The position numbers and the translations under genes are program-made. Below are positions 28,193-37,550 of a stretch of DNA of 64,000 bases, piece after piece. This DNA comes from Planctomycetota bacterium. Lineage in GTDB: Bacteria; Planctomycetota; Planctomycetia; Planctomycetales; Planctomycetaceae. The notes beneath the pieces were generated by a model, which saw only the letters and a program-made list of their open reading frames with translations, made no database searches and was not told the origin of the DNA. Numbering within the stretch: the first letter of the stretch is position 1; the number at the start of each line of letters is the position of its first letter. The stretch is taken from positions 1 through 64,000 of the forward strand of contig JAEZFD010000062.1 of assembly GCA_023417655.1 (NCBI GenBank), in the 5' to 3' direction.

Positions 28193-29827
28193 ATGGATCT
28201 CTCCGCCTTTCTAGCCGTTGTTCCCTATCGCTGCGTTTGCGGAAATGCAATCGCACTGCTGAACAATGATGCGCGGAGCTGTCTCGTCTGCGGTCGGGCT
28301 GTTCCAACGTCAGCATTCGATCGTGGAGATGCGACGATCATCGGCGGTTCCGAACCACCGGAAATGAAACCGGAAGAGTTCGACCCGATCCTTCGACAAC
28401 GTTTCCGCCACTTCCGCGTTCTTGGGCGGCTCGGCCAAGGCGGAATGGGAGCGGTTTATCGCGCCGTCGACGAGTCTCTCGAACGCGACGTTGCTCTGAA
28501 AGTCATTCGGACTTCGAAGAACAATCAATCCGAAAAGCAGATGATGCAGCGTCTGCTTCAGGAGGCACGAGCCCAGGCCCGGGTGACCCATCCGAACGTC
28601 GTTCAGGTTTACTTCGTCGATGCGGAAGCCGAAATCCCTTTTCTGGCGATGGAACTCGTCCCCGGGATCACTCTTGAGGATCGCCTCCAGGCAGGCACGA
28701 TGGAGTTCCTTGAGATCATCGACGTTGCCATTCAGGCGACCAAGGCGCTCAAGGCCGCGGCCCAGTATCACATTGTGCATGGCGACATCAAACCGGCCAA
28801 TCTGTTGATGTCGACGGAAGGCACCCTGAAGCTTTCGGACTTCGGGCTGGCTCGCTCAGTCGATCAGATGGCTCAGGAGCCGACTGGAATTGCCGGGACG
28901 CCGAACTATCTGTCCCCGGAAGCCTGTCGGGGGGCGACGACGGACCACCGCTCCGATATGTACAGCCTGGGCATCCTGCTCTTTCAGTGTACCTTCGGTC
29001 GGCTCCCTTATTCGACAGCAGGCGAACCGTTGATGGCCCGTTTAAGGGCACATATGGAATCTCCGGTTGATTACCCGCAGACGTGGCCGTCAGAAATCCC
29101 CATTGAGTGGAAAGAGGTTCTCGATACCCTGTTGGCAAAGAATCCAGCGGACCGTTATCCCGACTACAACACGCTGGGCGAGGCTCTCGAACGCCTCCGG
29201 CCGATGGAGCTTCCTATTGCAGGACGACTGGTCCGTGGATTTGCGTGGGCCATCGATCTTGCTGTCGTCTTTCTTCTGATTCAGTTTTTCCGTGACTTCG
29301 CGAAGGAAAGCCTGTTACTGGAAAACTCTGCAACGGCTGATCTGGCGACTGTCGGATTCAGTGTGGTGGCACTCCTTCTGATTGCAAAATTGCAGTCGAT
29401 GACTGGCAGTTCGCCCGGCAAACAGCTGATGCAGATCCGGCAAGTTGATGAGCACGGGCTGCGTGTGGGTGGCCTCAATCTCTTTCAGCGAGCATTCTTC
29501 CAGCTGATGCCCGTCTGGGCGTCAGTCGCATTAAGAGGGTTTGTCGCAATCGGGATGCCGATGGCAGGCTGGATCGCGGGAGCGGTTCTGGGAGCGATCT
29601 CTCTCGCAGATGCGCTCTGTGCAGTCTTCCGGCCAGACCGGCGGAGTTTACACGACTTACTTATCCGCACTTATGTGGTGCTCGATACGACGCTCCATAA
29701 GCGCTCCGGGAAGTTTGTCCGCCCGCGTCGTCGACGTCGAGCTGATGAAGATTCCCGCGATCTGACAGTGCAGACCTTGAAAGAGGCCAGTACGCAGTCC
29801 GCTTCGTGGACATCGCGCGCACGATAA
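28193..29827 (+). CDS. non-RD Ser/Thr protein kinase with N-terminal zinc ribbon and C-terminal RDD membrane domain
   Basis: A 544-residue membrane kinase. Residues 14-33 form a CxC...CxxC zinc-ribbon-like knot. The kinase domain (~74-335) has GRLGQGGMGAVYR, the ATP-binding Lys103 in VALKV, HGD at 196-198 in the catalytic loop with KPANLL, DFG at 216-218 and SPEA. A Gly replaces the Arg of HRD, so this is a non-RD kinase, a class that often needs no activation-loop phosphorylation. Residues ~345-510 are an RDD family membrane domain (GRLVRGFAWAIDL, GSSPGKQLM, RRSLHDLL) with several helices, followed by an Arg-rich tail. The target is unknown; no phosphatase or FHA gene is adjacent. Confidence 0.93.
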   Translation: MDLSAFLAVVPYRCVCGNAIALLNNDARSCLVCGRAVPTSAFDRGDATIIGGSEPPEMKPEEFDPILRQRFRHFRVLGRLGQGGMGAVYRAVDESLERDVALKVIRTSKNNQSEKQMMQRLLQEARAQARVTHPNVVQVYFVDAEAEIPFLAMELVPGITLEDRLQAGTMEFLEIIDVAIQATKALKAAAQYHIVHGDIKPANLLMSTEGTLKLSDFGLARSVDQMAQEPTGIAGTPNYLSPEACRGATTDHRSDMYSLGILLFQCTFGRLPYSTAGEPLMARLRAHMESPVDYPQTWPSEIPIEWKEVLDTLLAKNPADRYPDYNTLGEALERLRPMELPIAGRLVRGFAWAIDLAVVFLLIQFFRDFAKESLLLENSATADLATVGFSVVALLLIAKLQSMTGSSPGKQLMQIRQVDEHGLRVGGLNLFQRAFFQLMPVWASVALRGFVAIGMPMAGWIAGAVLGAISLADALCAVFRPDRRSLHDLLIRTYVVLDTTLHKRSGKFVRPRRRRRADEDSRDLTVQTLKEASTQSASWTSRAR

Positions 29828-29941
29828 ATCGACGGCGTCATCTCTCAATGACCGCTCGACACGAAAAGGGGCGGTTTTCAATCACTGCGAGCGTCGGGTG
29901 AATACCTCACTTTGTTCCCGCGTCCATTGAGTTTCCCAGTC

Positions 29942-29988
29942 AAAAATAAAACAGGCCCTGTGAATCCAGTGGACTCACAGGGCCTGTT
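29942..29988 (-). terminator. intrinsic terminator of the inverse autotransporter gene
   Basis: On the minus strand AACAGGCCCTGTGA pairs with TCACAGGGCCTGTT over 14 bp and is followed by TTATTTTTG. It sits about 40 nt after the autotransporter stop and may also serve the convergent kinase gene. Confidence 0.85.
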
Positions 29989-30026
29989 GTCCATTTGGAC
30001 GTCAGCCGTTCCCGCAGCAATCGACC

Positions 30027-33000
30027 TTAGTTAGGCACTGCATTGCCGTTGACGATGACGGTGGTTCCGCCGGTTTGCGATGGGAACAGAGTTGCGAACT
30101 CGACGTAACGTGGAGGATTGTTCGATGGGAACACAGTGTTGTTCACGGTTCCGATCAAGGTGATCACGCCTCGGACATCGACGAAGTGGAAGCCGCGTTC
30201 GGTGGTGAAGACAGTACTGTTGTTGTTCGGGTAGAGATCGATAGTGTTTCCGTTGAGAGTAACAGTTGTATCTCCGTTGTTCCCGAAGATTCGTGAGAAT
30301 CGAACGCCGGTTCCGACCGGGCTGGTCAGCTGAATGAGGTTATTTGAGATGTCAATTTCATTATTCGATGACAGGAATGAAAGGTCGATTCCTGTCGAGT
30401 TGGCACCGTTCATTACGATACCCGAGTTCGGGATCAGGAATCCATCCTCATCAAGCTGCTGGTGATCCCGGATGAAGACGATCGACGAGCCTGTGAACAG
30501 ACCTGAGATCCCGATGGCATTTGCACCGCCAGTTTGAATTGAGTTTCCGGCGATGTCAAAGTCACCGTTCCCGGTCACGATCAATTCAATCCCTCGCTGA
30601 TTTGCTCCGTTCCCAGCCGAAATCTGGTTCCCGCTGATTGTACCATTGGCGGTTCCCTGCCATTCGACGGCGAGGGCTGCCCCGCCTGTTCGATTCGCTG
30701 AGAGAGAGTTGGTTGAGGTCAGGTCAGCCGGGTTACCGTTGTTCTGCACGAACAGGTTCAAGGTCACAGGGCCAGGGATGTTGTTGGCCGTACGGACCAG
30801 GATCATGTCGCCCGCGACCACTGTGGTCAGGCTGTCCTGAATGTTGTTGTTAAGGATTCGGAAGTCATAAGAAATGTCATCCAGAATTCCGTCGCCATCG
30901 ACGTCGGCCTGATTTTGGGTTGCAACGAGTTCTATGGCTTCCTGCGCTCGAGTGACGCCGTTGCTGGTCAGGCTGGAATTCTCAAGGCGGAAGGAGCTGA
31001 CATCCTGAGCGTAGATCCCTTCGCCACCTGAAGCGTTGATGCTCAGTCCGTTCAGAGCCAGCCCTGCAATCGCACCGTTCCGGTTTGTCAGCAGGTTATT
31101 CGCAACGACCCCTCGCACGTTTCCATTGAAGTTCATGTTCTGCAGGCTGACGGCCTGAGTGTCATTAAAGAAGGCACCGGTGCCTGCAGGGTTAGTGGGG
31201 GCAGATCCGGCGGGACCTGTCATTCCGGAGATCGTTCCGCCCGATCCAGGAGCCGAGTTGAGCCCCGTCACGGTGAATGCACCTTCGCTCTGGTCGACCA
31301 GAATCCCGTAGTCGGCATTGGTCGCACTGACTGACTGCAATACCACCGAATGCTGTTGCCGCTGCTGGAATACGTTGCCGTTGCCATCAGGAGGGACTCC
31401 ATTCACGGTCAGGACTTCGATTGCCCGGCCGCCGGTGATGGCAAGAACTCCTCCGTTGATGTTCACAATAGCGTTGTCCTGGAGCAACACTCCGCGAGAG
31501 TTCGTCCCTGTGACGTTCACGCTGCCGAAGTTGACACCACCTTCCTTGATGTTGTCCTGTACAAGCACACCATAAGAGGTTGCTCCTGCCTGCCCTTCAA
31601 CATTCACTGAGTTAAAGTTAATGGCCCCGTTTGTATATCCAAGCAGTACTGGATTTGCCTCGTCGGTGAAATCGGTGTTGGAGCGAACGTCGATTGCGGA
31701 GTAAACCGCTCCGTTCTGGTTAAAGACGGAGGTCAAGCCCCCAAATGTCGCCGACCCATTGTAGGCAGCGATTGCGACACCATATCCACGAGCATTTGTC
31801 GTGTTCCCGGCGAGCCCGCGGTTGTTGATGACGATGCCATTCGTGCGGACGTCGAAGTTCTCTTTGCTGATATATCCCAGTCCGAACGAAGCATAATTGG
31901 CATTATTGATGGTGATCAGGCCATCCGAGACGAATCGACCGAACGTGTCCAGCCCGTCGTCGGCAATGTCAACAATCTCAACTCCGTTTCCAAGGCTGCC
32001 GTTTATGGTCAGCGTGTTCATGAAGTTCAGCGTTCCACTGGCTGAGTCGAACTTCACTGCTGCATCCGTTCCGGTAAACCCGGTTCCCAAACCGTTGACG
32101 TTGACGCTGTTGACGAAGCGAACGACACCTGTCTGACTTCCCTGGGTTAACAGGTCCTCAATCAGGATCCCGTGTCCGCGTCGGTTCTGAATGTTTGTCT
32201 GCCCCGAGACGGTCACGACGCCGGAGTTGGCGACACCGGGCCGAGGTCGGAGATTCCGGACGACGAATGCATCGCCATCATTTCCGCCGAGCTGATTGAT
32301 CACGAGATTTGAGAAGTTCACACCGCCATTGAAATCGCCGATATAGACAGCTCCTTCATTCGGATCCAGGATCTGGGTTCCATTCAGGACGATGTCACCG
32401 AAGCTGACGAGAGCGGTTGCCGGAACGTTGTTTGGATCAGTTCCGACCACTCTAATCCCCGCACCTCCCTGATCTTCAATCAGCAGTGTGCTGAGGTTGA
32501 CTGATCCACGCACGTCCACCAGTTGAACTGAGTAGCGGTGAGCTCCCAGAGCGGCATCAGTGTTATTGATCTGGTTGTTGTCACCAGTGAACACCAGATT
32601 GAAGAGGTTGCTCGGGCTGCCGTTATCTCCACGGACCTGAATTGCATCCAGTCCCGCGATGTTAATCAGGCCGACATTCGTCGCTTCAAACGTCCCGGTG
32701 TTGTTTTCCAGATAGATCCCGTTTGCATCCTGCACATTGCGGACGGTCACGGAGTCCAGTGTATTCACGATTTCTCCGCCGCCGAAGCCCCGGCCCATCG
32801 CGACGATGGCTCCTGAGCTTTCAGCCCCGGTCCCCGTGAAGTTGTTGATGTCGATGCCGGCAAACCGCGTATTGTTGGCGTTGTACCGGACGGCATAATC
32901 CCCGGTGACCCCTTCGATGACAGGCTTCGAGAAGCCGGGAGCCGAAATGGTCGGCATCAGGATGTTGCCGCTCAGATTCTGGACGGCAAGCTGAATCGTT

Positions 33001-34343
33001 GGGACGGTCTGCTCCCCGATGATCTGCAGGTAATCGCGGTCAATCGAGACCGCTTCGGTAATGACACTGTTGCCTTGCACAAAGACGATGTCGGCGCCAG
33101 GCACGGCCATGGCATTGTTCAGGTTATTAAAGGGATTCCCCAGCGTACCGTTTCCACCCGCAGGTGCGGTGGTGTTGACCTGATAGATGACGTATGGATT
33201 GCCAGTGCGAGGATTGATCGCGGTCTCAGGTTCCGCCAGGAAGCTGCCTTCGAAGGCAACCATTGTGCGGTTCCGGCGGACCCACTCGGCCAGGCGGTGA
33301 TGCTGCGAATGTCCAATTCGCTGGCGATGTCCGAGATGCTGCCAGTAGTTGATATCAATACCGAACAAGACGTTCGTTTTGAATGTCTTGTCGTGCATGA
33401 CTTCCAGGAACATGTGCGACGTACGCTCGAGGATGTCTCCATCCATTCGAACACGCCATCCCCAGACTTCGTCAATGGAATCGTCAGTCGATTTGTAGTT
33501 GTAGAAGCCGGCTCCGGCCTCCAGATTGAACCGCTGTGCCAGCTCCCCAGGGATCGGCATGCTGAACAAGGTGTCAAACCCTTTCAGCACTGTCGCTGTG
33601 AAGACGCGCCGCTGGAAAGCGAGATAGGTTCCCTGTGCTTCACCGGGATTCACGTCAGCGAGGGGGCGGTCAATAAAGTGCTGCGACCCAGCTTCAAACC
33701 GCTGGTCCACAATCTGAAAGGTTTCGCCCGTGGGGTTGTACCAGTTTCCGCGAATATCCAGATATTCACTGAGAAATTCGCCGCTTACACCCCATTGTTG
33801 AAACTTCGGGCCGCGTGATTCATCGATATCCCACCAGCCGGACGCACCGATGATGGAATTCGTGCGATCAAAGTAATATCGGGCACCTGCCCCGAGGTTA
33901 CCTGCCACTCGACCGTTGTTTCCGACGTTCAGGCGGCCTTCACCGAACAGGACCAGGTCATCGACATAGACGAACGGTGAAAGGTCGAAGTAGGTAATTG
34001 CCTGAGTACGACCGACAGTTCGCCCTGCTTCATGACCCGCACGGCCTTTGAACCCGGCTCCTCCGACGACATTCGGTTCGTCATTTTCAATCTGATACTG
34101 ATTGAAGACGTTGTTCGGATTGCCATACCCCACCATGGCCGACCCGGACACGTCATCCTGATAAGGCAATGTGTATTGTGAGTTAGCAGAAGGCTCTTGG
34201 GCCTGGACAATTGCAGAAGATCCGCCAATCACCGTGAATGCCGCCAGACACGCCGAGATGGCATTACGGAGGAAACGAGGGCGGTTGGACCAGATTTTCT
34301 GGATCGAGTGAATATTGTTCACTGCAGCGGGTTCCAACAACAT
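30027..34343 (-). CDS. inverse-autotransporter beta-barrel with long parallel beta-helix passenger
   Basis: A surface protein of about 1438 residues. A signal peptide with extended N-region (hydrophobic FLRNAISACLAAFTVIGGSSA, cleavage near VQAQ) is followed by an intimin/invasin-type barrel (~110-340; YYFDRTNSIIGASGWWDIDES-type strands) and a passenger of ~1000 residues with short repeated strands rich in Asn, Gly, Ile and Val (right-handed parallel beta-helix). Intimins carry Ig-like domains instead. The barrel-first order means the passenger is C-terminal. The frame opens at 34538 without a ribosome-binding site; the ATG at 34343 has AGGTGG seven nt upstream and is preferred, but the longer form cannot be excluded. 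Likely adhesion or matrix role. Confidence 0.85.
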   Translation of the reverse strand: MLLEPAAVNNIHSIQKIWSNRPRFLRNAISACLAAFTVIGGSSAIVQAQEPSANSQYTLPYQDDVSGSAMVGYGNPNNVFNQYQIENDEPNVVGGAGFKGRAGHEAGRTVGRTQAITYFDLSPFVYVDDLVLFGEGRLNVGNNGRVAGNLGAGARYYFDRTNSIIGASGWWDIDESRGPKFQQWGVSGEFLSEYLDIRGNWYNPTGETFQIVDQRFEAGSQHFIDRPLADVNPGEAQGTYLAFQRRVFTATVLKGFDTLFSMPIPGELAQRFNLEAGAGFYNYKSTDDSIDEVWGWRVRMDGDILERTSHMFLEVMHDKTFKTNVLFGIDINYWQHLGHRQRIGHSQHHRLAEWVRRNRTMVAFEGSFLAEPETAINPRTGNPYVIYQVNTTAPAGGNGTLGNPFNNLNNAMAVPGADIVFVQGNSVITEAVSIDRDYLQIIGEQTVPTIQLAVQNLSGNILMPTISAPGFSKPVIEGVTGDYAVRYNANNTRFAGIDINNFTGTGAESSGAIVAMGRGFGGGEIVNTLDSVTVRNVQDANGIYLENNTGTFEATNVGLINIAGLDAIQVRGDNGSPSNLFNLVFTGDNNQINNTDAALGAHRYSVQLVDVRGSVNLSTLLIEDQGGAGIRVVGTDPNNVPATALVSFGDIVLNGTQILDPNEGAVYIGDFNGGVNFSNLVINQLGGNDGDAFVVRNLRPRPGVANSGVVTVSGQTNIQNRRGHGILIEDLLTQGSQTGVVRFVNSVNVNGLGTGFTGTDAAVKFDSASGTLNFMNTLTINGSLGNGVEIVDIADDGLDTFGRFVSDGLITINNANYASFGLGYISKENFDVRTNGIVINNRGLAGNTTNARGYGVAIAAYNGSATFGGLTSVFNQNGAVYSAIDVRSNTDFTDEANPVLLGYTNGAINFNSVNVEGQAGATSYGVLVQDNIKEGGVNFGSVNVTGTNSRGVLLQDNAIVNINGGVLAITGGRAIEVLTVNGVPPDGNGNVFQQRQQHSVVLQSVSATNADYGILVDQSEGAFTVTGLNSAPGSGGTISGMTGPAGSAPTNPAGTGAFFNDTQAVSLQNMNFNGNVRGVVANNLLTNRNGAIAGLALNGLSINASGGEGIYAQDVSSFRLENSSLTSNGVTRAQEAIELVATQNQADVDGDGILDDISYDFRILNNNIQDSLTTVVAGDMILVRTANNIPGPVTLNLFVQNNGNPADLTSTNSLSANRTGGAALAVEWQGTANGTISGNQISAGNGANQRGIELIVTGNGDFDIAGNSIQTGGANAIGISGLFTGSSIVFIRDHQQLDEDGFLIPNSGIVMNGANSTGIDLSFLSSNNEIDISNNLIQLTSPVGTGVRFSRIFGNNGDTTVTLNGNTIDLYPNNNSTVFTTERGFHFVDVRGVITLIGTVNNTVFPSNNPPRYVEFATLFPSQTGGTTVIVNGNAVPN

Positions 34344-34722
34344 GGGGGTACCACCTGCGCAGACTGAATTAGGACTCGTGTGAAATGGTTTCCCAGTGTC
34401 CGTCACCGCATTCGCTGAGACTTCATCATGAGGCCCGGCCTGAGTGACCGGCATGGGCGCGAACTGCGATTTCGAGTGCTTCAAGTTCATGATCGAAACT
34501 GCGGATGGGGAATACGGACCGGGGGGATGGCCAGACATTCAGCGAGACACGACCGCCTTGGGAGGGCGAAATGTGTTCGACGAAGAAGGGAAGATCGTGA
34601 TCTGATAGGGGAATTTGGCGGACCCTACTCAAAGGGTGTTTTTGCGAGAAGACAGACTCAAATCCGATTCCGTCGCAAATCGAGGAATCTGACGGCTCGA
34701 ATTCACCCCTGATACGAATCTT
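34344..34722. other. leader of the autotransporter gene and downstream end of the methyltransferase gene
   Basis: It contains the hydrophilic in-frame upstream extension (34344-34538) of the autotransporter, and beyond 34539 only non-coding sequence with a short ACCCT/AGGGT stem followed by GTTTTT on the plus strand, where no gene is known to end. No other feature was identified. Confidence 0.35.
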
Positions 34723-35613
34723 TTAAGAGGCGTAAAGCATGGTGTGTATTGCGGATATGTGATCCGGAGTTGTTCCGCAGCACCCGCCAATCACCCGGAG
34801 TCCAGATTCTTTCCAGCGTTCTGCAAATCCGGCGTAAACTGCCGGTAATACGCCGGAAGTTGACTCCCAAACTCTATCAGGCATTAGCCTTCCGGTGTTT
34901 GCGTACGCCCCGAGGGGGTAGGGGACTTCTTGCTCGAGAAGCGGACGTAGCGTAGGTAGAACCTCTTCCGCTGGCAGGCAGTTCACGAGGACTGCCTCAG
35001 GGGCAAGCGGAGCCACCGCTGACCAGGCATCAAGCAGGCTTTCTCCTGACAACAGTGAGCCGTTCCGCAGGCAGGCGAAACTGATGAAGAACGGAAGTCC
35101 TGAACGACCCGCTGCCCGCGCCGCGATGACGGCTTCCTGAATCGTCACCTGTGTCTCAATCAAAATCAGGTCGACTCCGGCAGTAACCAGGTTCTCGACC
35201 ATCATTCCATGCTCATTCACCAGCTCAGAAACGCCCGGGGTGAGGTGAGGGGAATAACAGTCAGCCAACGGGGCAACACTTCCGGCGATCATCACATGTG
35301 TCTGGCCGGCAGCTTCTCTGGCAATCTCCACTGCACGGCAGGTCAGGTCGCGTGCCGAGACTTTGCGTCCGAGCGTGGCCACGTTTCTGTGATGCGTGCG
35401 AAATGTATTCGCAGTCAGAATGTCAGCCCCGGTCTGAACGTAATCCCGATGAATCTCGCGCAGGACTGTCGGATCATCCAGAATGACTCCGGCCGTCCAT
35501 GAAGGGTGGCTCAGGTTAATTCCTCGTCGATGCAACTCGGTTCCTGTCGCACCATCGAGCAGCAGGGGCGGACCATTCTGAAGTCGTTTCATCAACATGG
35601 AAGACAGATTCAT
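34723..35613 (-). CDS. homocysteine S-methyltransferase-family protein
   Basis: A 296-residue TIM-barrel zinc enzyme related to MmuM, BHMT and the homocysteine domain of MetH; it moves a methyl group to homocysteine or a related thiol. LLLDGATGTELHRRG is the family N-terminus, GADILTANTFRTH the homocysteine-site motif, and the zinc thiolates are the Cys in VNCLP and the Cys pair in IGGCCGTTPDHI. The methyl donor (S-methylmethionine, betaine or folate) is not evident. TTG at 35622 and ATGs at 35613, 35598 and 35592 are all possible; none has a strong ribosome-binding site and 35613 is taken. Confidence 0.9.
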   Translation of the reverse strand: MNLSSMLMKRLQNGPPLLLDGATGTELHRRGINLSHPSWTAGVILDDPTVLREIHRDYVQTGADILTANTFRTHHRNVATLGRKVSARDLTCRAVEIAREAAGQTHVMIAGSVAPLADCYSPHLTPGVSELVNEHGMMVENLVTAGVDLILIETQVTIQEAVIAARAAGRSGLPFFISFACLRNGSLLSGESLLDAWSAVAPLAPEAVLVNCLPAEEVLPTLRPLLEQEVPYPLGAYANTGRLMPDRVWESTSGVLPAVYAGFAERWKESGLRVIGGCCGTTPDHISAIHTMLYAS

Positions 35614-35830
35614 CGCATGCAATGTGTTGCTATCTGCTCATTTCATTGGAACAGGTGTTGATGCAACGGCGGGAAACCGGTGAAATCCTGAAGTTCATTT
35701 CGAACTTCGAAAGAACGTCCATGCAATGAGTGCGTTCTCACGAGTCGGCTTGAATCTGATTCAGCGTCCGGGCCGGATGGCTGTCTCTTCGCGTCAGATC
35801 CGCTCACCTCAATAAAGTCAGGGCCATTCG

Positions 35831-36361
35831 ATGTCAGAGCGTCCAATCGGTGTCTTCATTTTAAGCATTCTGATGATCATCGGAGGAGTCTTTCTTGCTC
35901 CCGTGATGATCATGGTGATGTTCACGCCGCAGGACGTTGTTGATTCCATCGAAGTCATCGGCGTCAACATGATGCTCGTGGCCTTCGCTGGGATGTTTAT
36001 CGCGCTGCTCTCGATAACAGCCGGTGTTGGAATGATATTGGGGACGCGCTGGGGGTGGTATCTCGGCACCTTCTATTACGTCTATTCCATTGCCCGTTCA
36101 CTTTCGGCACTGGTGACATTGGCGTTCCTGCCACTGGGAGAGCTGGTCCAGGAAGCATCTTCGCAGAATCAGTATGTGAAATTCTCAGTGAGGGCGCTCA
36201 TCTCGTTTCTCATCCTCCTTTACCTGCTTCGTCCCTCCGTAAAAGAGTCATTGGACGCAGGGGATGAAAGCACCGGCCGTGCGCTGCTGATTATGGTCGG
36301 AATCTGTGTGGGCATCACGCTGCTGGGAACCGGCCTGAATTACTTCGTCGTCTCGAATTGA
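35831..36361 (+). CDS. integral membrane protein of unknown function
   Basis: A 176-residue protein with about four predicted membrane helices: residues ~6-31 (IGVFILSILMIIGGVFLAPVM), ~43-70, ~77-100 and ~150-173, plus a possible one at 120-137. There are no catalytic motifs. A start with AGGG seven nt upstream supports the ATG at 35831. It sits alone between the divergent methyltransferase gene and the pilin-like pair. Confidence 0.75.
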   Translation: MSERPIGVFILSILMIIGGVFLAPVMIMVMFTPQDVVDSIEVIGVNMMLVAFAGMFIALLSITAGVGMILGTRWGWYLGTFYYVYSIARSLSALVTLAFLPLGELVQEASSQNQYVKFSVRALISFLILLYLLRPSVKESLDAGDESTGRALLIMVGICVGITLLGTGLNYFVVSN

Positions 36362-36711
36362 GGCTCCTGAGTTCGACTCCGTAGTGAGGCGATTTCGCGA
36401 CGTGTGATGCCCTGTTGCGACCGCTGTCTCATTGCCTGTGCCGCAAGGCACTTACGCCCGACGACGGGGGTGGCAAGTCGCCAGAGGTCGATCACGTGAT
36501 GCTGAAAGTCAACAGGAGCTGCGGCCTCTTTACAGGTGGAATCCTCTTCTGTTCAGGGAATTTGACGATCGCTTAAGTGTCGCTGTGGTGGGGCTTTGCG
36601 TTCTGTCGCTTGGTGGGGATTTGTTCATTTGACGGGGAGGGTTGTCAACTTCCGGCACATCCCCTGCTTATGTCCTTGAACATCAAAGTCACCCCCACCA
36701 AGGAAATAAAA
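36362..36711. other. leader region of the pilin-like pair
   Basis: 350 bp ending in AAGGAAA before the first pilin-like ATG. An upstream in-frame extension (from 36577) lacks pilin-like character. No defined promoter was found; TTGACG at 36563 lacks a good -10 partner. Confidence 0.4.
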
Positions 36712-36987
36712 ATGTCTGCTCTCAACGCCCTGCTGAACGACGAAGCTGGTTTCATTGTCTCTGCTGAACTGGTTCTGATCTCCACGATCGCTGTGCTGGG
36801 GATGATCGTTGGCCTGAGCGAAGTCTCCCTGAATGTGAACAACGAACTCGAAGATGTCGGTTCAGCGTTCGCCAGCGTGAAGCAGGACTTCCGGATTCAC
36901 TGCACAAACGGCCACAAGGCCAGCATGGCCGGCAGCAGCTTCCATGACTGCCCGGACTTCTGCGACGGACAGTATGACGTTCAGTAA
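36712..36987 (+). CDS. small pilin-like protein, tandem copy 1
   Basis: A 91-residue protein: a polar leader (MSALNALLNDEAG), one strongly hydrophobic helix starting FIVSAELVLISTIAVLGMIVGL with Glu19, then a short C-terminal domain ending with three Cys (HC..., DC, FC). It resembles type IV/Flp-pilin-like subunits, including the Glu inside the helix, but the Glu lies at +6 from Gly13, not the usual +5, so the processing site is uncertain. AAGGAAA precedes the ATG. A near-identical gene follows at 37086; only positions 2 and 90 differ (Ser/Thr, Val/Ile). Possibly secreted appendage or membrane-anchored subunits; no assembly ATPase is near. Confidence 0.82.
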   Translation: MSALNALLNDEAGFIVSAELVLISTIAVLGMIVGLSEVSLNVNNELEDVGSAFASVKQDFRIHCTNGHKASMAGSSFHDCPDFCDGQYDVQ

Positions 36988-37085
36988 TCACTGCTGAATT
37001 ACCGTCCTCGCCACCGCCTTGATGAACTCCCTGTGCATTCTTCCTGAAGATTTTTATTCACTCTGATTGATTTGGAATTCCTGCC

Positions 37086-37361
37086 ATGACTGCTCTCAAC
37101 GCCCTGCTGAACGACGAAGCTGGTTTCATTGTCTCTGCTGAACTGGTACTGATCTCGACAATTGCTGTGTTGGGAATGATCGTCGGCCTGAGCGAAGTCT
37201 CCCTGAATGTGAACAACGAGCTTGAAGATGTCGGTTCAGCGTTCGCCAGCGTGAAGCAGGACTTCCGGATTCATTGCACGAACGGCCACAAGGCCAGCAT
37301 GGCCGGCAGCAGCTTCCATGACTGCCCGGACTTCTGCGACGGACAGTACGACATTCAGTAA
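37086..37361 (+). CDS. small pilin-like protein, tandem copy 2
   Basis: 91 residues, differing from copy 1 only at residues 2 and 90. Most nucleotide differences are synonymous and cluster in the codons of the hydrophobic helix, while the first ~55 coding bases are almost unchanged, suggesting duplication with purifying selection or gene conversion. The period between starts is 374 bp. Only a weak GGAA precedes this ATG, so it may be expressed less or from the upstream transcript. A strong terminator follows at 37463. Confidence 0.82.
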   Translation: MTALNALLNDEAGFIVSAELVLISTIAVLGMIVGLSEVSLNVNNELEDVGSAFASVKQDFRIHCTNGHKASMAGSSFHDCPDFCDGQYDIQ

Positions 37362-37462
37362 TCGGTCTGAAATCTCGCCCAGAGAACAGAGGCAGGACGC
37401 CTCTCACGGAACAACACGAATTGCCGGGGATGGCATCGCCGGGGGGTGACTCGCCATCTCCG

Positions 37463-37500
37463 AAAAAGGCTCTGAACGAATTTCGTTCAGAGCCTTTTTT
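37463..37500 (+). terminator. strong bidirectional intrinsic terminator
   Basis: AAAAAGGCTCTGAACGA pairs with TCGTTCAGAGCCTTTTT around a 4-nt loop and ends in a T-run on both strands. It closes the pilin-like transcript on the plus strand and can also stop the convergent gene at 37551-38165. Confidence 0.93.
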
Positions 37501-37550
37501 GTTGTCAGTATGCAGTTGCATATGCTCTGGCGGGGGGCAAGCGGAGTGCT

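Noticed and set aside
34630..34646. ACCCT/AGGGT stem followed by GTTTTT on the plus strand as a terminator.
   Set aside because: Both neighbouring genes are on the minus strand and the stem is only 5 bp.
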